From Planctomycetota bacterium (GTDB lineage Bacteria > Planctomycetota > UBA8108 > UBA1146), in NCBI GenBank assembly GCA_014240375.1, contig JAAZXB010000001.1, forward strand, positions 116,110 to 180,109: a stretch of 64,000 nt of DNA, given 5' to 3'. The position numbers and the translations under genes were made by a program. Of the stretch, positions 1 to 9,219 are shown piece after piece (the first letter of the stretch is position 1; the number at the start of each line of letters is the position of its first letter). The notes under the pieces were generated by a model. It saw only the letters and a program-made list of their open reading frames with translations, did not search any database and was not told where the DNA came from.

Positions 1-108
1 GTCCCGACTGCTGTCCCGACTGCTGTCCCGACTGCTGTCCCGACTGCTGTCCCGACTGCTGTCCCGATTGCTGTCCCGACTGCTGTCCCGACTGCTGACC
101 GGATTGCT
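1..108. repeat. 12-bp tandem array (gtcccgactgct)n, eight units plus a degenerate ninth
   Basis: Units at 1-12, 13-24 and so on to 96 are identical except for one C-to-T change in unit six. A ninth copy at 97-108 is degenerate. The array continues past the left edge. On the minus strand it encodes in-frame QQSG repeats of the coiled-coil protein. The near-identity of the copies points to recent expansion or homogenisation. Confidence 0.97.
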
Positions 109-1393
109 GGCCGGAGGAACCGGCCAGTTGTTGGGCTCGACCCAGCGCACGGGATGCGTCTTGCAGATCCCCGGCAGCGGAGCCCGCCTGCGCATCCCCA
201 TCTTCGGCACCACCATTCGAGGCTTCTTGTTGCCTCCAGCGATCGAGTTCAGCGCGCAACTGGGCGAGACGCTGGGCGAGAGATGCGATCCGCTGGCCGT
301 CGCGATCCGCGGCATCCCGAAGAGCTTCACTGGCCTGTGAGAGCGCCTGCTCCTGTTCCTCTCGTGAGCCGGCCGCCGCAGAGACCGACTGCGGCTCGCC
401 AGTCGTCGCAGCGGCAGCCTCATTCGCCGCCTCAGCAGATCTTGCCAGCGCTTCACTGGCAAGACTCAGCCCCTCCAATGCAGCGGCGGCATTTTCATCG
501 CCACGCTGGGCATCATCTGCAGTTTCTCGGCGGAGAGCATCGACACTCTGTTGAACCCGTGCAGTGGCCTTCGCCTGCTCTCGAGCACGCGCCGCCAAGC
601 GCTGGCGTGCGGCGGTCTCTTCTCGATTGCCATCGGTACCCAGCGCTGCGGTCTCCACGGCATCCTGCCGCGCATCCTGCTCGATCCGGGCGACCCTGAG
701 GGCCACCGCCTCGATGCCTTGCTGGCGGCGAGCTTCACGGGAGATGTCATCTGCGATGTCATGGGCCTCTTTTGAGAACTCCATCGCATCACTGGTAGAG
801 TCCTGGTCACGGGTAGAGTCCTCGGCTCCATCGAGTTGCCCTTGTTCTGCGGCGATCTCGTCGATGGCACTGCGAACATCCTCGAGGTCCTGAGCATCTT
901 GCTGGGCGGTTTCGGCCGCCGCAGTACGATCCCGCAATGACCGCTGAGCAGCCGCAATCTCGCCAATCTGCTGCAATCGTTGGGCCACATCCTCGAGGCG
1001 TTGATCGACCTCTTCCCGATTGACCTCACGCTTCTCCAGGATTGCGAGTACCAGTTCCAGATTTTCTCTGACCTTTCGGACTGTTTCGAGGGCCACGATG
1101 TAATCTTCCGATTCGAGCGCTTCCGTGACAGACTTCATGTCATCCTCGAGCAGAGCCCTGACGATTCGTTCTCGCGCAGTTCTCAAGCGGCTCGAGTCTT
1201 CTGGTTGCTCCCCCTCCAGTCGCTGCGCCAACGATTCCATCTGAACCTGCAAGGATCGGAGATATTCTCGAGACTCTTCCTGCAGCCTGGCCAGACGATT
1301 TCCAGTCTGTGCTGATAGATCTATCGGGATCAAGACCGTCAAGAGGAGGAGGAGCAAGAGCCACCGGCTGTCTCGCTTCTTTCGCATCATCAT
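1..1393 (-). CDS. Secreted/membrane-anchored coiled-coil protein with C-terminal QQSG repeats (partial, 3' end beyond window)
   Basis: Absent from the ORF track because no stop lies in the window. I translated it from the ATG at 1393, which overlaps the TGA of the upstream gene by 4 bp. The frame stays open to base 2. The N-terminus reads MMMRKKRDSRW followed by a Leu-rich hydrophobic core and an Ala-Gln end, which is a signal peptide or anchor. Then come some 400 residues of Glu/Ala/Gln/Arg-rich heptad-like helix, almost certainly coiled coil. The visible end is (QQSG) repeated at least eight times, encoded by a perfect 12-bp array. It is the last visible gene of the MoxR/Bat operon and follows a DUF4175-like coiled-coil protein. 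Such Gln-rich proteins are common in planctomycete versions of this cluster, but their function is unknown. Structural or scaffold role is inference only. Confidence 0.85.
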   Translation of the reverse strand, partial: MMMRKKRDSRWLLLLLLLTVLIPIDLSAQTGNRLARLQEESREYLRSLQVQMESLAQRLEGEQPEDSSRLRTARERIVRALLEDDMKSVTEALESEDYIVALETVRKVRENLELVLAILEKREVNREEVDQRLEDVAQRLQQIGEIAAAQRSLRDRTAAAETAQQDAQDLEDVRSAIDEIAAEQGQLDGAEDSTRDQDSTSDAMEFSKEAHDIADDISREARRQQGIEAVALRVARIEQDARQDAVETAALGTDGNREETAARQRLAARAREQAKATARVQQSVDALRRETADDAQRGDENAAAALEGLSLASEALARSAEAANEAAAATTGEPQSVSAAAGSREEQEQALSQASEALRDAADRDGQRIASLAQRLAQLRAELDRWRQQEASNGGAEDGDAQAGSAAGDLQDASRALGRAQQLAGSSGQQSGQQSGQQSGQQSGQQSGQQSGQQSGQQSGQQSG

Positions 1394-3576
1394 CGCTGAT
1401 CTCCTTCTGACTTGTCCCCGCCGAGGGACTCCCTGACCTTGTCCTCGATTCGATTCTCGAGGTCTTTTTCCGCTCGGAGCAACTCCTCAAGTTTGCGAAT
1501 CACAGTGCGTAGATCTCCCCACTCTTGCAAATCAGACACCACATCCGAGAGTCCTCGCTCCACACTCCGAACCGCATCCAGTGCTTGATCGGCATCCTCG
1601 ATCGTGGCTTCCCCTGAGGCGGCCTGATTCGCCAATTGATCCAACGCTTGCCGAGCCGGGGTGATCTTATCCGTCCCCAACGCATCGATTCGCTCCTTCA
1701 ACTCCTGGATCCATGCCAGTTCCTGAGCATCACTCATGCGATTCCGGATCAGTCTCTCGGAGATGGTCGCCAGCCTCTCGGCGGCATCTTCCACGCGGGT
1801 CGAGACTCTGTCCTGGCCATTACGGGCATGACGGACGATCGGCGCCTGGGTACTGGCTTCTTCACCAGAATTCAACGCATCTCGCACGTCTTCCAGTTCC
1901 CTCCGTACCTCGCGCTGAACCGTAAAGGTCTCCTCGAGCCTCTCCTTGAGCAGAGTCAGTTCATCCTGGGTGACCCTCTCCAGTTCCTCCTCGCTGAGAA
2001 CACTGAGGATCCAGGTCCGACTGGACCCGATCTGCTCGAGGGCATCGAGGGCGGTGGCGTGGTACTGAACCCGCTGACCGGCACTCAATCCCCACGTGGA
2101 AAGATCGATCTGAAGTGCTTGGGATTCCTCCGTCGAAGTTCCTTCCACTCTACCGATCTGATCGAGTGCAATCTCCTTCGGCTCCCACTCTCCCTCCAGT
2201 TCTGGAGAGAAGATCAGTTTTCCTGAATTGACGCCGTAGTCGTCGAGGACTCGAATCGACAGATCCAGCAGCGCTCTCGGGGTGATCTCGATGTTCTGGC
2301 CCGGCTCCTCGATGGTCACCTCCGGAGAACGATCGGGGATCACCGCGATGCGCCAGACGATTGGATTGTCGTTGGCAAAACCTTGCTCTGAATCGAGCGA
2401 AATCCACCATCGTCCATTCTCCTCTGCGACGAACGATCCCCGAAGAGTCCGACCACCCTCGATGGCGACCTCTGATTCGATGAACAGCTCCTCATCTCCG
2501 CTGGGACGACCTTCGACACGAACGGCTCGAGTCACATCGATGCTGGTATGTGCAAGGAACTCCACGCGAGTACCGGTCGGAGCCTTGACATGGCCGCTCC
2601 TGACCGAAGCGGCTTCACTGTTCGATGAGAGTCCCGTGTACTCAGGAAATTCGTAGCGGAGTTCAATCTCCTCGACACGTGGCCTGGCGCGGACCCGGAT
2701 CGAGTACAATCGGCCAGTGTAATCGCCGCACTCGACTCGAAACTCGATGTCTCGCTGGAGATTCTGGAAGACATGGCGGAATCCAGCTTCTCCCTTTCGA
2801 TCCAGCGTGAGTTCTTCGCGCAACTCTCTCCGCCCATCCTGGGCCGGAAATCGCACCGCGAGATACGCCCGGGCGTTCCCCCCTCGGTTCTTCTGGATGT
2901 CGACCACCAGCGAGGTGCCCTTGGCGACCACCAGATCCGTATTGACGGGGCTCAAGACTTCCAGTTCGTAAGACCTCGGCCACAGATCCCCTTGCAGCAG
3001 GATGTTGCGAGCGAAGAAGGTCCGTGCCAGTTCGGGACGCAATAAACTGCCAGAAACTGCGGGCACCGCCAGGATCAGGAGTAATCCCATGGCCGCCCAC
3101 ATTCGACTCCATGAGAGAAGCCTCCCCGGCCGCAACTCGTGCATTCGCTGCTCTGCCAGTGTGACCGTCTGTTCGATCAGTGCCGGATTGTAAAGATGGC
3201 TCCTGGGATTGTTGGGGTCGGTCAGTTGGACAGCAGTGATGAGAGCGTCCTCCAGCTCACCAGAGGCCGTCTCGACCATCGAGGCCAACTGATCCTCGGT
3301 CGCGGGTGTACGAGCAGCCAGCAGGATGGCCCGGAAGGTGATCAGCAACAGGATCACCACCGCAATGATTTGTGCCACCCGGAGAGCCCACGGAAGATCG
3401 GCAACCCAGTCGAGCAGGAACATCGCAATCACTGCCGAGATCACCACCACCAACCAGCGGAAGCCCCCGGTCATGGCACGCATCCAGCGCCTGCGTGTCC
3501 GCAATTCCCGAATTCTTTGCAGCGCCAGTTGTGGCCTCTGAAGGGGAGTGGGTTGATTCGATTCGATCACGCTCAC
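1390..3576 (-). CDS. DUF4175-like membrane protein with C-terminal coiled coil
   Basis: 728 aa. Two closely spaced hydrophobic segments lie near residues 35-85 (WLVVVISAVIAMFLL and IIAVVILLLI), with a third near residue 160-180 (MGLLLILAVPAVSG). A large extracytoplasmic beta-rich region follows, and a charged helical C-terminus (about 540-728) rich in Glu, Arg and Ala. The layout of N-terminal helices plus a long periplasmic helical tail resembles DUF4175/TIGR02302 proteins. That is a layout comparison, not a search result. It overlaps both neighbours by 4 bp, so translation is probably coupled. The position in a MoxR/DUF58/BatA operon suggests a role in envelope protein complex assembly or stress, which is inference. 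ATG start supported by the ATGA overlap. Confidence 0.85.
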   Translation of the reverse strand: MSVIESNQPTPLQRPQLALQRIRELRTRRRWMRAMTGGFRWLVVVISAVIAMFLLDWVADLPWALRVAQIIAVVILLLITFRAILLAARTPATEDQLASMVETASGELEDALITAVQLTDPNNPRSHLYNPALIEQTVTLAEQRMHELRPGRLLSWSRMWAAMGLLLILAVPAVSGSLLRPELARTFFARNILLQGDLWPRSYELEVLSPVNTDLVVAKGTSLVVDIQKNRGGNARAYLAVRFPAQDGRRELREELTLDRKGEAGFRHVFQNLQRDIEFRVECGDYTGRLYSIRVRARPRVEEIELRYEFPEYTGLSSNSEAASVRSGHVKAPTGTRVEFLAHTSIDVTRAVRVEGRPSGDEELFIESEVAIEGGRTLRGSFVAEENGRWWISLDSEQGFANDNPIVWRIAVIPDRSPEVTIEEPGQNIEITPRALLDLSIRVLDDYGVNSGKLIFSPELEGEWEPKEIALDQIGRVEGTSTEESQALQIDLSTWGLSAGQRVQYHATALDALEQIGSSRTWILSVLSEEELERVTQDELTLLKERLEETFTVQREVRRELEDVRDALNSGEEASTQAPIVRHARNGQDRVSTRVEDAAERLATISERLIRNRMSDAQELAWIQELKERIDALGTDKITPARQALDQLANQAASGEATIEDADQALDAVRSVERGLSDVVSDLQEWGDLRTVIRKLEELLRAEKDLENRIEDKVRESLGGDKSEGDQR

Positions 3577-4673
3577 CTCTCGAAGATGGGCAAGTACTGG
3601 AATGGAATCTCCAGGATGATGCAGGCCATCGCCGTCGCATAGTTCGGCCCCACCAGATCCTGCCAGGATCCATCGGGGTTTTGCAACGACAGGATGTCAG
3701 ACCATGTGTTCTTGTGCCACAAGGTCCAGTACTCCCCGCCTCGCTGAAATGCCGCCTGTGTGGCGTAGTACATCCCGTAGTAGTAATCAAATGTTTTGAG
3801 AGCCTCATACTTGCGTGGGCGATGGCGGGTGAGATAGGCCAGGCCACGATCGATGACCCGATCCTCGTAGATCCCGGCACCATAGAGAGCGGTAACGCCT
3901 GCTGCGGTGAGGGGGAAGGTGGTCCTCGATCGCTGAACCCGACCAGTGGGTCCGACCTCGTGTTGATACATGAAGCCGCCACTCTCAATATTCGAGGACT
4001 CTCGAACATAGGAGATCGCCGAATCGACCACATCCTTCGGGACATGAATCCCGGCATTTCGGGCCGCACGAAGGGCCATCACCTGGCACACCGTGATGCT
4101 CATGTCCGCATCGTCTGCCCCGGGTTGATAGCGCCACCCACCTGTTTCATTCTGCGCCTGAACGATCAAGCTCACCGAACTCTTGAGCTTCTCCTTGACC
4201 TTTTCCATGCCGGTCATGCCATATACCTCGGCGAGAAAAAGTGTCGCAAATGCGTGGCTGTACATCCGCGATTCATCGGTCGAGATGAAGCCGTTGGTCT
4301 GGACCGTCCTGAGGATGAAGTCGAGACCCTTCTCCACCTGCTCGCCGTACTTGCCCCGACCTGGCAGGCTCCCCTGGGCCAGAAATGCCAGGCACGCCAG
4401 CGAAGTCACTCCGACATGCTTGCCCAGACGGCCTCGATATTCGTAATGAACCTTTCGACCGATCTTGTCGGTCCAGGATCCATCGGCATCCTGGGTCTGC
4501 TTGAGGAACTCCAGTCCGCGCTCGGAGGCGAGGCGTGCTCGCTCCTGCAATTTCAAGTCGATCACCCGAGCAGAATCGTCATCGCCCAGTGATCCTGATG
4601 GAATTGCTGTTGAAGGAATCATCCACAGTAGAATCATCAGCAGTAGTACTGGACGGGTTCCAGTTTGCATCAC
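3573..4673 (-). CDS. Prenyltransferase/squalene-oxidase-repeat secreted protein
   Basis: 366 aa with an N-terminal signal peptide (hydrophobic core VLLLMILLWMI). The rest is alpha-helical repeats of the terpenoid-cyclase/protein-prenyltransferase toroid type. Repeat cores include GLEFLKQTQDADGSW, GGWRYQPGADDADMS and ILSLQNPDGSWQD, with the typical (Q)xxDGSW signature. No DXDDTA-type squalene-hopene cyclase catalytic motif is visible, so it is unlikely to be a cyclase. It is better read as a secreted alpha-alpha toroid, comparable in fold to alpha-2-macroglobulin complement-like domains. It is embedded in the MoxR/Bat operon with 4-bp overlaps on both sides, as in other planctomycete clusters. 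Molecular role unknown. Confidence 0.88.
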   Translation of the reverse strand: MMQTGTRPVLLLMILLWMIPSTAIPSGSLGDDDSARVIDLKLQERARLASERGLEFLKQTQDADGSWTDKIGRKVHYEYRGRLGKHVGVTSLACLAFLAQGSLPGRGKYGEQVEKGLDFILRTVQTNGFISTDESRMYSHAFATLFLAEVYGMTGMEKVKEKLKSSVSLIVQAQNETGGWRYQPGADDADMSITVCQVMALRAARNAGIHVPKDVVDSAISYVRESSNIESGGFMYQHEVGPTGRVQRSRTTFPLTAAGVTALYGAGIYEDRVIDRGLAYLTRHRPRKYEALKTFDYYYGMYYATQAAFQRGGEYWTLWHKNTWSDILSLQNPDGSWQDLVGPNYATAMACIILEIPFQYLPIFER

Positions 4674-6781
4674 TTCCCCCCCTCCCAGATCTTCAGTTTC
4701 TGGGTAATGCAGGTGGCCTGGGACAGATTCGTCAAGATGATCCTATCACCAACGACATCGATCCTGTCCCCTCCACTCAATTCTGGTCTATAGGCACCGA
4801 TTTGCGGATTCCTGCGCTTATTCTGTGAGAGAGCACCGATCTCCCGGGGATCGCGGCTCGAATCGAGCGGCTGAAGCAGGATCACCAAGTTCTCCAGGTC
4901 GGAGTAGATGACCCCACCATCGACGAGGGCAGGTCTCGCCCTCGAGGCGTTTCTGGTCAAAGCCTGGTCCCACTTCTCGGTTCGACCGATGTCATTCACC
5001 AGCATCGTGGTGAGCAGATCTCCAAACAGCACCAGCCTTCCATCGGCCACCCCGAGCATGTGCGGGCCGATACCCTTTCCCTCGACCTGGGATCGAATCG
5101 CACCGGTGGTAGCATCGATGGCATGAAGTTGAGAGGAATCCAGAGGAGTCACGAACAGGGTTCCCTGATGAAGCACCAGCGGATTGGGAGACCAGTGTCC
5201 ACCACTCCTTCTCCCTCCCCGTCGGAATCGATTACGCTGGGAATTCAACGAACTTCGATCGTACTCCGAGATCCACTCGACCTGACCGTCCCATGCTCGC
5301 AGTGCAGCAACCGCTCCAAGATTGGAACAGCAGTATACGGTTCCATCCCGGACCAGCACTCCGCCGAGAAATGGTTCCCTTGCAGGCTCGCCGAACATCG
5401 TCAGTTCGACCTGATTCCCGACGATCGGGCGCGACCAGATCTCCTCGCCAGTCCTTGCATCCAGACACCAGAGAGTTGCATCGATATAGCCGCTCTTTCT
5501 CCAGCCGAGCACCCAAACTTTTCCATCCTGAATCACCGGCATCGAGTTGAAGGAGCTGTTGCGCAATATCTCGTTTCGGCCGGCCCGATCAGCGGTGTCC
5601 CAGAGTAATCCTCCGTCACCGGCCAGATCCCAGCACTTCATTCCTCTCGAAGGCAATGAAACCTGGATATCGAAACCGAGGTAGTCCTCTCTACTACTGG
5701 CCCGGGCCACATAGGAGCAGATCAGCAGCGATCCATCGGTCGACACCCAGAGGCGCGAATCTGGATCCTGTTCCTCGAAATAGGGGGCTCCGGAGTGGAG
5801 ATTGTCATTGGCGATCAACTTGCCGGTACGGAGATCATATCTCAGCAATCGTCGGGACGTGGCTATCGCCACCCAATCCTTGCCAAAACAGGGAGTCAGC
5901 ATCGACCCGGGGAGCGACGGGAAATAACTTCGCCCTCGTCCACCGCCATAAGCGATGTGTTGCGAGAAGTTATGAGTCTTCCAGGCGATCACCCCCTCCT
6001 TGATCGGGTTCTCGGGGAGCGTCAACTGCTCCTCACGACGAGGAACGGGAGCCACCTCCGGCAGCGTCACTCCAAAATCCTCGGCCTGTTCAGTCAGTTG
6101 AAGAGCTCGCTGGCTCTGTCCAGTCCGTTGCAGTGCAATCCATCTTCTGGTCAACAGGGATCGGCTGAGTTCCGACTGGATCGTGAAACTCTCCGAATCA
6201 TCACCCAATTCTGCCACAACATCATCCCAGGCCCGGATGGCGAGCCCCGGTTGATCGCGCTCGAGGAATAGATCCCCGGCGGCCACCAGTGCCTGATTCC
6301 TGACCTCTGTGAGAGGGTACAGATCCGCCACACGCAACAGTTCAGCGGGATCCAGTTGCTCCATCGCACGCTGGAACACCGACCGAGCGCGCGAATCAAA
6401 TTCAGTGCGGTAGACCTGCTGGTGTTCCGGAGGCAGCGATCGCAACACTTCAACAATCTTCTCGGAAAGAGGGCGAGCCACTCGCCAACTGTCCGAAGAT
6501 CCTTCCGTCATCAGGGGATCTTTTCCCCAGATCTTTTCATGGAGAATTTGGAGTTTGCGAATCCCGTCAAGGGTCTCCCCGGAATCGAGATGCGAGAGTG
6601 CATCACGATATTCCTGGATGACTCCGTCGGCACCGACCAGCAGTGGAATCAGGGCCGAACCCACATCTGCATGAACGACCGATCCAGCAGGCCACCCAAA
6701 CAGCGCCCAGCAAATCAGCACCCGTAGCCAGCGGGCGTGCAGCGGAGAATGAAATTCGTGGGTCGGGATTGAAGTATTCAT
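4670..6781 (-). CDS. PQQ-like beta-propeller repeat protein, secreted
   Basis: 703 aa from the ATG at 6781. The ORF track extends 28 codons further into the upstream gene, but ATG at 6781 overlaps its TGA by one base (TGATG), which is the likely start. The N-terminus carries a signal peptide (WLRVLICWALFGWPAG then VVHA). Residues about 25-270 are helical and TPR-like (SGETLDGIRKLQILHEKI). From about 280 on, blades of a PQQ-type propeller appear, for example LWCLDARTGEEIWSRP, VAALRAWDGQVEWISE and LHAIDATTGAI. The blades suggest a protein-interaction platform like BamB. No methanol-dehydrogenase active-site features were seen. Function in the Bat-type operon is inferred to be structural. Confidence 0.88.
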   Translation of the reverse strand: MNTSIPTHEFHSPLHARWLRVLICWALFGWPAGSVVHADVGSALIPLLVGADGVIQEYRDALSHLDSGETLDGIRKLQILHEKIWGKDPLMTEGSSDSWRVARPLSEKIVEVLRSLPPEHQQVYRTEFDSRARSVFQRAMEQLDPAELLRVADLYPLTEVRNQALVAAGDLFLERDQPGLAIRAWDDVVAELGDDSESFTIQSELSRSLLTRRWIALQRTGQSQRALQLTEQAEDFGVTLPEVAPVPRREEQLTLPENPIKEGVIAWKTHNFSQHIAYGGGRGRSYFPSLPGSMLTPCFGKDWVAIATSRRLLRYDLRTGKLIANDNLHSGAPYFEEQDPDSRLWVSTDGSLLICSYVARASSREDYLGFDIQVSLPSRGMKCWDLAGDGGLLWDTADRAGRNEILRNSSFNSMPVIQDGKVWVLGWRKSGYIDATLWCLDARTGEEIWSRPIVGNQVELTMFGEPAREPFLGGVLVRDGTVYCCSNLGAVAALRAWDGQVEWISEYDRSSLNSQRNRFRRGGRRSGGHWSPNPLVLHQGTLFVTPLDSSQLHAIDATTGAIRSQVEGKGIGPHMLGVADGRLVLFGDLLTTMLVNDIGRTEKWDQALTRNASRARPALVDGGVIYSDLENLVILLQPLDSSRDPREIGALSQNKRRNPQIGAYRPELSGGDRIDVVGDRIILTNLSQATCITQKLKIWEGGK

Positions 6782-9219
6782 CAGGGCAGCCGGAAAACCT
6801 TTCGCAGAATCCATTCTACAGTCAGCAGGAGCGTGAACAGTGCCAGAACCCAGCGATGATCCCACAAAGGTTCTCGCTCAGCAGAAATTGGCACTTCTCG
6901 CTCCAGGGCTTCCACCCCCCCTGCGACATCTGCGGCGTCCTTCGCTTCATAGTATTTACCTCCGGAGAGGTGTGCAATCTGCTGCAATCTCTCCCGGTCC
7001 ATTCTCGGATCCGCATACTCCAACTGGGGTACAACTACCCGATAAACGGCACTCGCCACCTCTTCCTCCCGATCGATCAGCGAGATCCGATGCTCCCCCA
7101 GTTCACGAGCCTCGATGGTGGCCTCGTAATATTCGGGTCGAGCCGGATTGCGGATCGCCTGGATCTCGAGTGATCCCTGTTCCTCTGCATCCATCCGCTC
7201 CAGCCTCAGTTGAGCTTCTTCCTCGGATGTCGGCTTGAAGTCAGGGCCCAGCATCCGTGCCAGCAACTTGACTTCATTGCCGAGCACCACTTCCCGGGGA
7301 TCGACACTGACCGAGAATCTCTTCGAAGGTCCAAGCAGCCGCGCCGCTCCGACGAATCGAGTGACCTGGCCCCAGAACCGATAGAACCAGCGATTCCCCA
7401 CCAATCTTCTGAGCCTCCAGGTGTCGTCGGTGAGAGAGATGAAGGTCCGCCCACGACCGAAGTACTGAAACGCAAAAATCGGTCTCGGCCCGTAGGTGAA
7501 GTGCTCATCCGTTTCATGAACAGCGAGTGCCACCGCACCCTTGCGCAATTTTTTGACTTGTTGGTACCAGTAGAATCCTGGCATCGTCAGGTCTGATCGA
7601 CCCTGCCACTGCCATAATTCCTGATTCTTCTCGCTGTCGGAGACCAGTTGCATCACCGGATGCTCGAGTCCCTCGGGGGTCAATTGGACATGGAATGGAT
7701 CGACCAGATCGCGGGACATCGCTCCGCGTTCGTCCGCTTCTTCCAGTTCGACCGGAAGAACCCGTTCGAGTGGATCACCGCGAAATCTTCTCGGCATGAA
7801 CCACTGTCCCGAGATAAACACGAGCCCCCCACCATGGCCATCGACGAACTCGACAATCCACTCCTTCTGGTTGAGAGAGAGTGCATCCGGTCGGATATCT
7901 CCGAGCAGCACCACGTCGTACTGAAACAACTCTTCGCGAGTCCGCGGAAACTCCTTCAGAGATGGAATTCCAGCGGAAGATTCCTGCGGGTATTCCGGGT
8001 CTGCTTCCAGCAGCAAGCACTGGGTTTCCATCGTCGGATCGCGAATCAGTGAATTCTTCAGATACCTGTAGTCGTACCGCGGAGGACCCTCGACGTAGAG
8101 GACCTTGATCTTCCTGGCCACCACGGTGACCGGTTTTTCGAGGATGTTATTCTCACTGAAGAGTTCTCCTGGCTGATACTCGATCTCGACACGGCAGAGG
8201 TATTTACCCGGCGAACGGGGGGAGAACTCGAGCCTGTGCGGCATCACCTGCCCATCTTTGCCGATTCTTGGGTAGTAGGGCACCCGCTGTTCGATTCCAC
8301 CATCTTCGCGCAACAGCTGAAGTTCTGCCCGAACGTCCGCGTCCTCGAATCCCTCCGCTGCGATGCGGAAGTCGACCGGAACACGATCTCCCTCCAGCAC
8401 TACATCTGCGATGTCGAGATCGATCAGCCGGATGTCACGAGGTTCCTCTGCATTGCCGATTCCTATCACATGAATCGGAATCTCGCGGGCTCCGAATCGG
8501 CGAGCCACCTCCTCGGGAGTCACGATGCCACCACTATCTCTACCGTCGCTCAGCAACACCATCGCTGCGACTGTTTTTCCTCTGGCGTCATCGAGAGTAT
8601 CTCCCATCGCATCGCCGATGCGGCTCACACGTCCGCGCAATTCGATCTTGCTGGCATCGAATTGCGGCTCCTCCGTCAGGAGACTGGAGCCCTTCTGAAT
8701 CTTCGGGAGATCAGTGATTCCTCTGACTCCGTCGGAGCCGGTGACGATTCGCACATCTGCATCCTGGCGAAGCCGTTCGACAAGATCGCAAACTCCGCCG
8801 GTCAAGAGTCCACGCGCGATTTCAATCCGCGTCGTCTCCTCGCTCACCTGGATCCCTGCGACCGAGGCGATCGATGCAGGTATCGATGGATCGGACCAAC
8901 GATCCTGGATTCCCATCGAGAAGGAATCATCGACCACCACCAGAACCGTGGAAGATTCAGTCTGTACTCGCTCACGAGTCAGCGTCGGCTGGAACAGGAT
9001 CAGCACCAATACCAGGAGTGCGAGGAAGCGAAGTGATCCCAACAGGACCCTTGCGTTGCGCCCCAACTTTCCCACCTCGCCGCGATAGCCCCAGGCTGAA
9101 ATCCCCAGCAACAGCGGAATGATGACCACGGCAATGACCCACGGCTCGGGAGCCGCGAGCCATTCGACCCTGGTTTCAAGACGGGTTTCCAACAGACACA
9201 AGAGTGGGGACAGGATCAT
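6781..9219 (-). CDS. VWA-domain membrane protein with glutamine-amidotransferase-like domain
   Basis: 812 aa. Two N-terminal transmembrane helices (PWVIAVVIIPLLLGI and LRFLALLVLVLILFQP). These are followed by a von Willebrand A domain from about residue 90 with the MIDAS signature DDSFSMG and the later strand MVLLSDGRDSGG. Residues about 375-560 hold a class I GATase-like fold (VLYVEGPPRYDYRYL, GGGLVFISGQWFMP). No Cys-His-Glu triad was recognised, so catalysis is doubtful. A C-terminal helix (WVLALFTLLLTVEWIL) re-enters the membrane. This matches the large planctomycete VWA proteins found after BatA. It overlaps the BatA-like gene by 4 bp and the propeller gene by 1 bp. Likely a membrane adaptor whose VWA domain works with the MoxR ATPase. 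Confidence 0.9.
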   Translation of the reverse strand: MILSPLLCLLETRLETRVEWLAAPEPWVIAVVIIPLLLGISAWGYRGEVGKLGRNARVLLGSLRFLALLVLVLILFQPTLTRERVQTESSTVLVVVDDSFSMGIQDRWSDPSIPASIASVAGIQVSEETTRIEIARGLLTGGVCDLVERLRQDADVRIVTGSDGVRGITDLPKIQKGSSLLTEEPQFDASKIELRGRVSRIGDAMGDTLDDARGKTVAAMVLLSDGRDSGGIVTPEEVARRFGAREIPIHVIGIGNAEEPRDIRLIDLDIADVVLEGDRVPVDFRIAAEGFEDADVRAELQLLREDGGIEQRVPYYPRIGKDGQVMPHRLEFSPRSPGKYLCRVEIEYQPGELFSENNILEKPVTVVARKIKVLYVEGPPRYDYRYLKNSLIRDPTMETQCLLLEADPEYPQESSAGIPSLKEFPRTREELFQYDVVLLGDIRPDALSLNQKEWIVEFVDGHGGGLVFISGQWFMPRRFRGDPLERVLPVELEEADERGAMSRDLVDPFHVQLTPEGLEHPVMQLVSDSEKNQELWQWQGRSDLTMPGFYWYQQVKKLRKGAVALAVHETDEHFTYGPRPIFAFQYFGRGRTFISLTDDTWRLRRLVGNRWFYRFWGQVTRFVGAARLLGPSKRFSVSVDPREVVLGNEVKLLARMLGPDFKPTSEEEAQLRLERMDAEEQGSLEIQAIRNPARPEYYEATIEARELGEHRISLIDREEEVASAVYRVVVPQLEYADPRMDRERLQQIAHLSGGKYYEAKDAADVAGGVEALEREVPISAEREPLWDHRWVLALFTLLLTVEWILRKVFRLP

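Noticed and set aside
68-1315. Several plus-strand ORFs and a 187-aa minus ORF at the left edge
   Set aside because: They are shadows of the open minus frame from 1393 to the edge, which has a signal peptide, heptad-like helix and a start coupled to the preceding gene.
3372-4592. 406-aa plus-strand ORF
   Set aside because: Antisense to the prenyltransferase-repeat gene; no family resemblance and no Shine-Dalgarno.
3573-4673. Squalene-hopene cyclase
   Set aside because: The toroid repeats are there, but the DXDDTA-type catalytic motif is missing and the protein is only 366 aa with a signal peptide.
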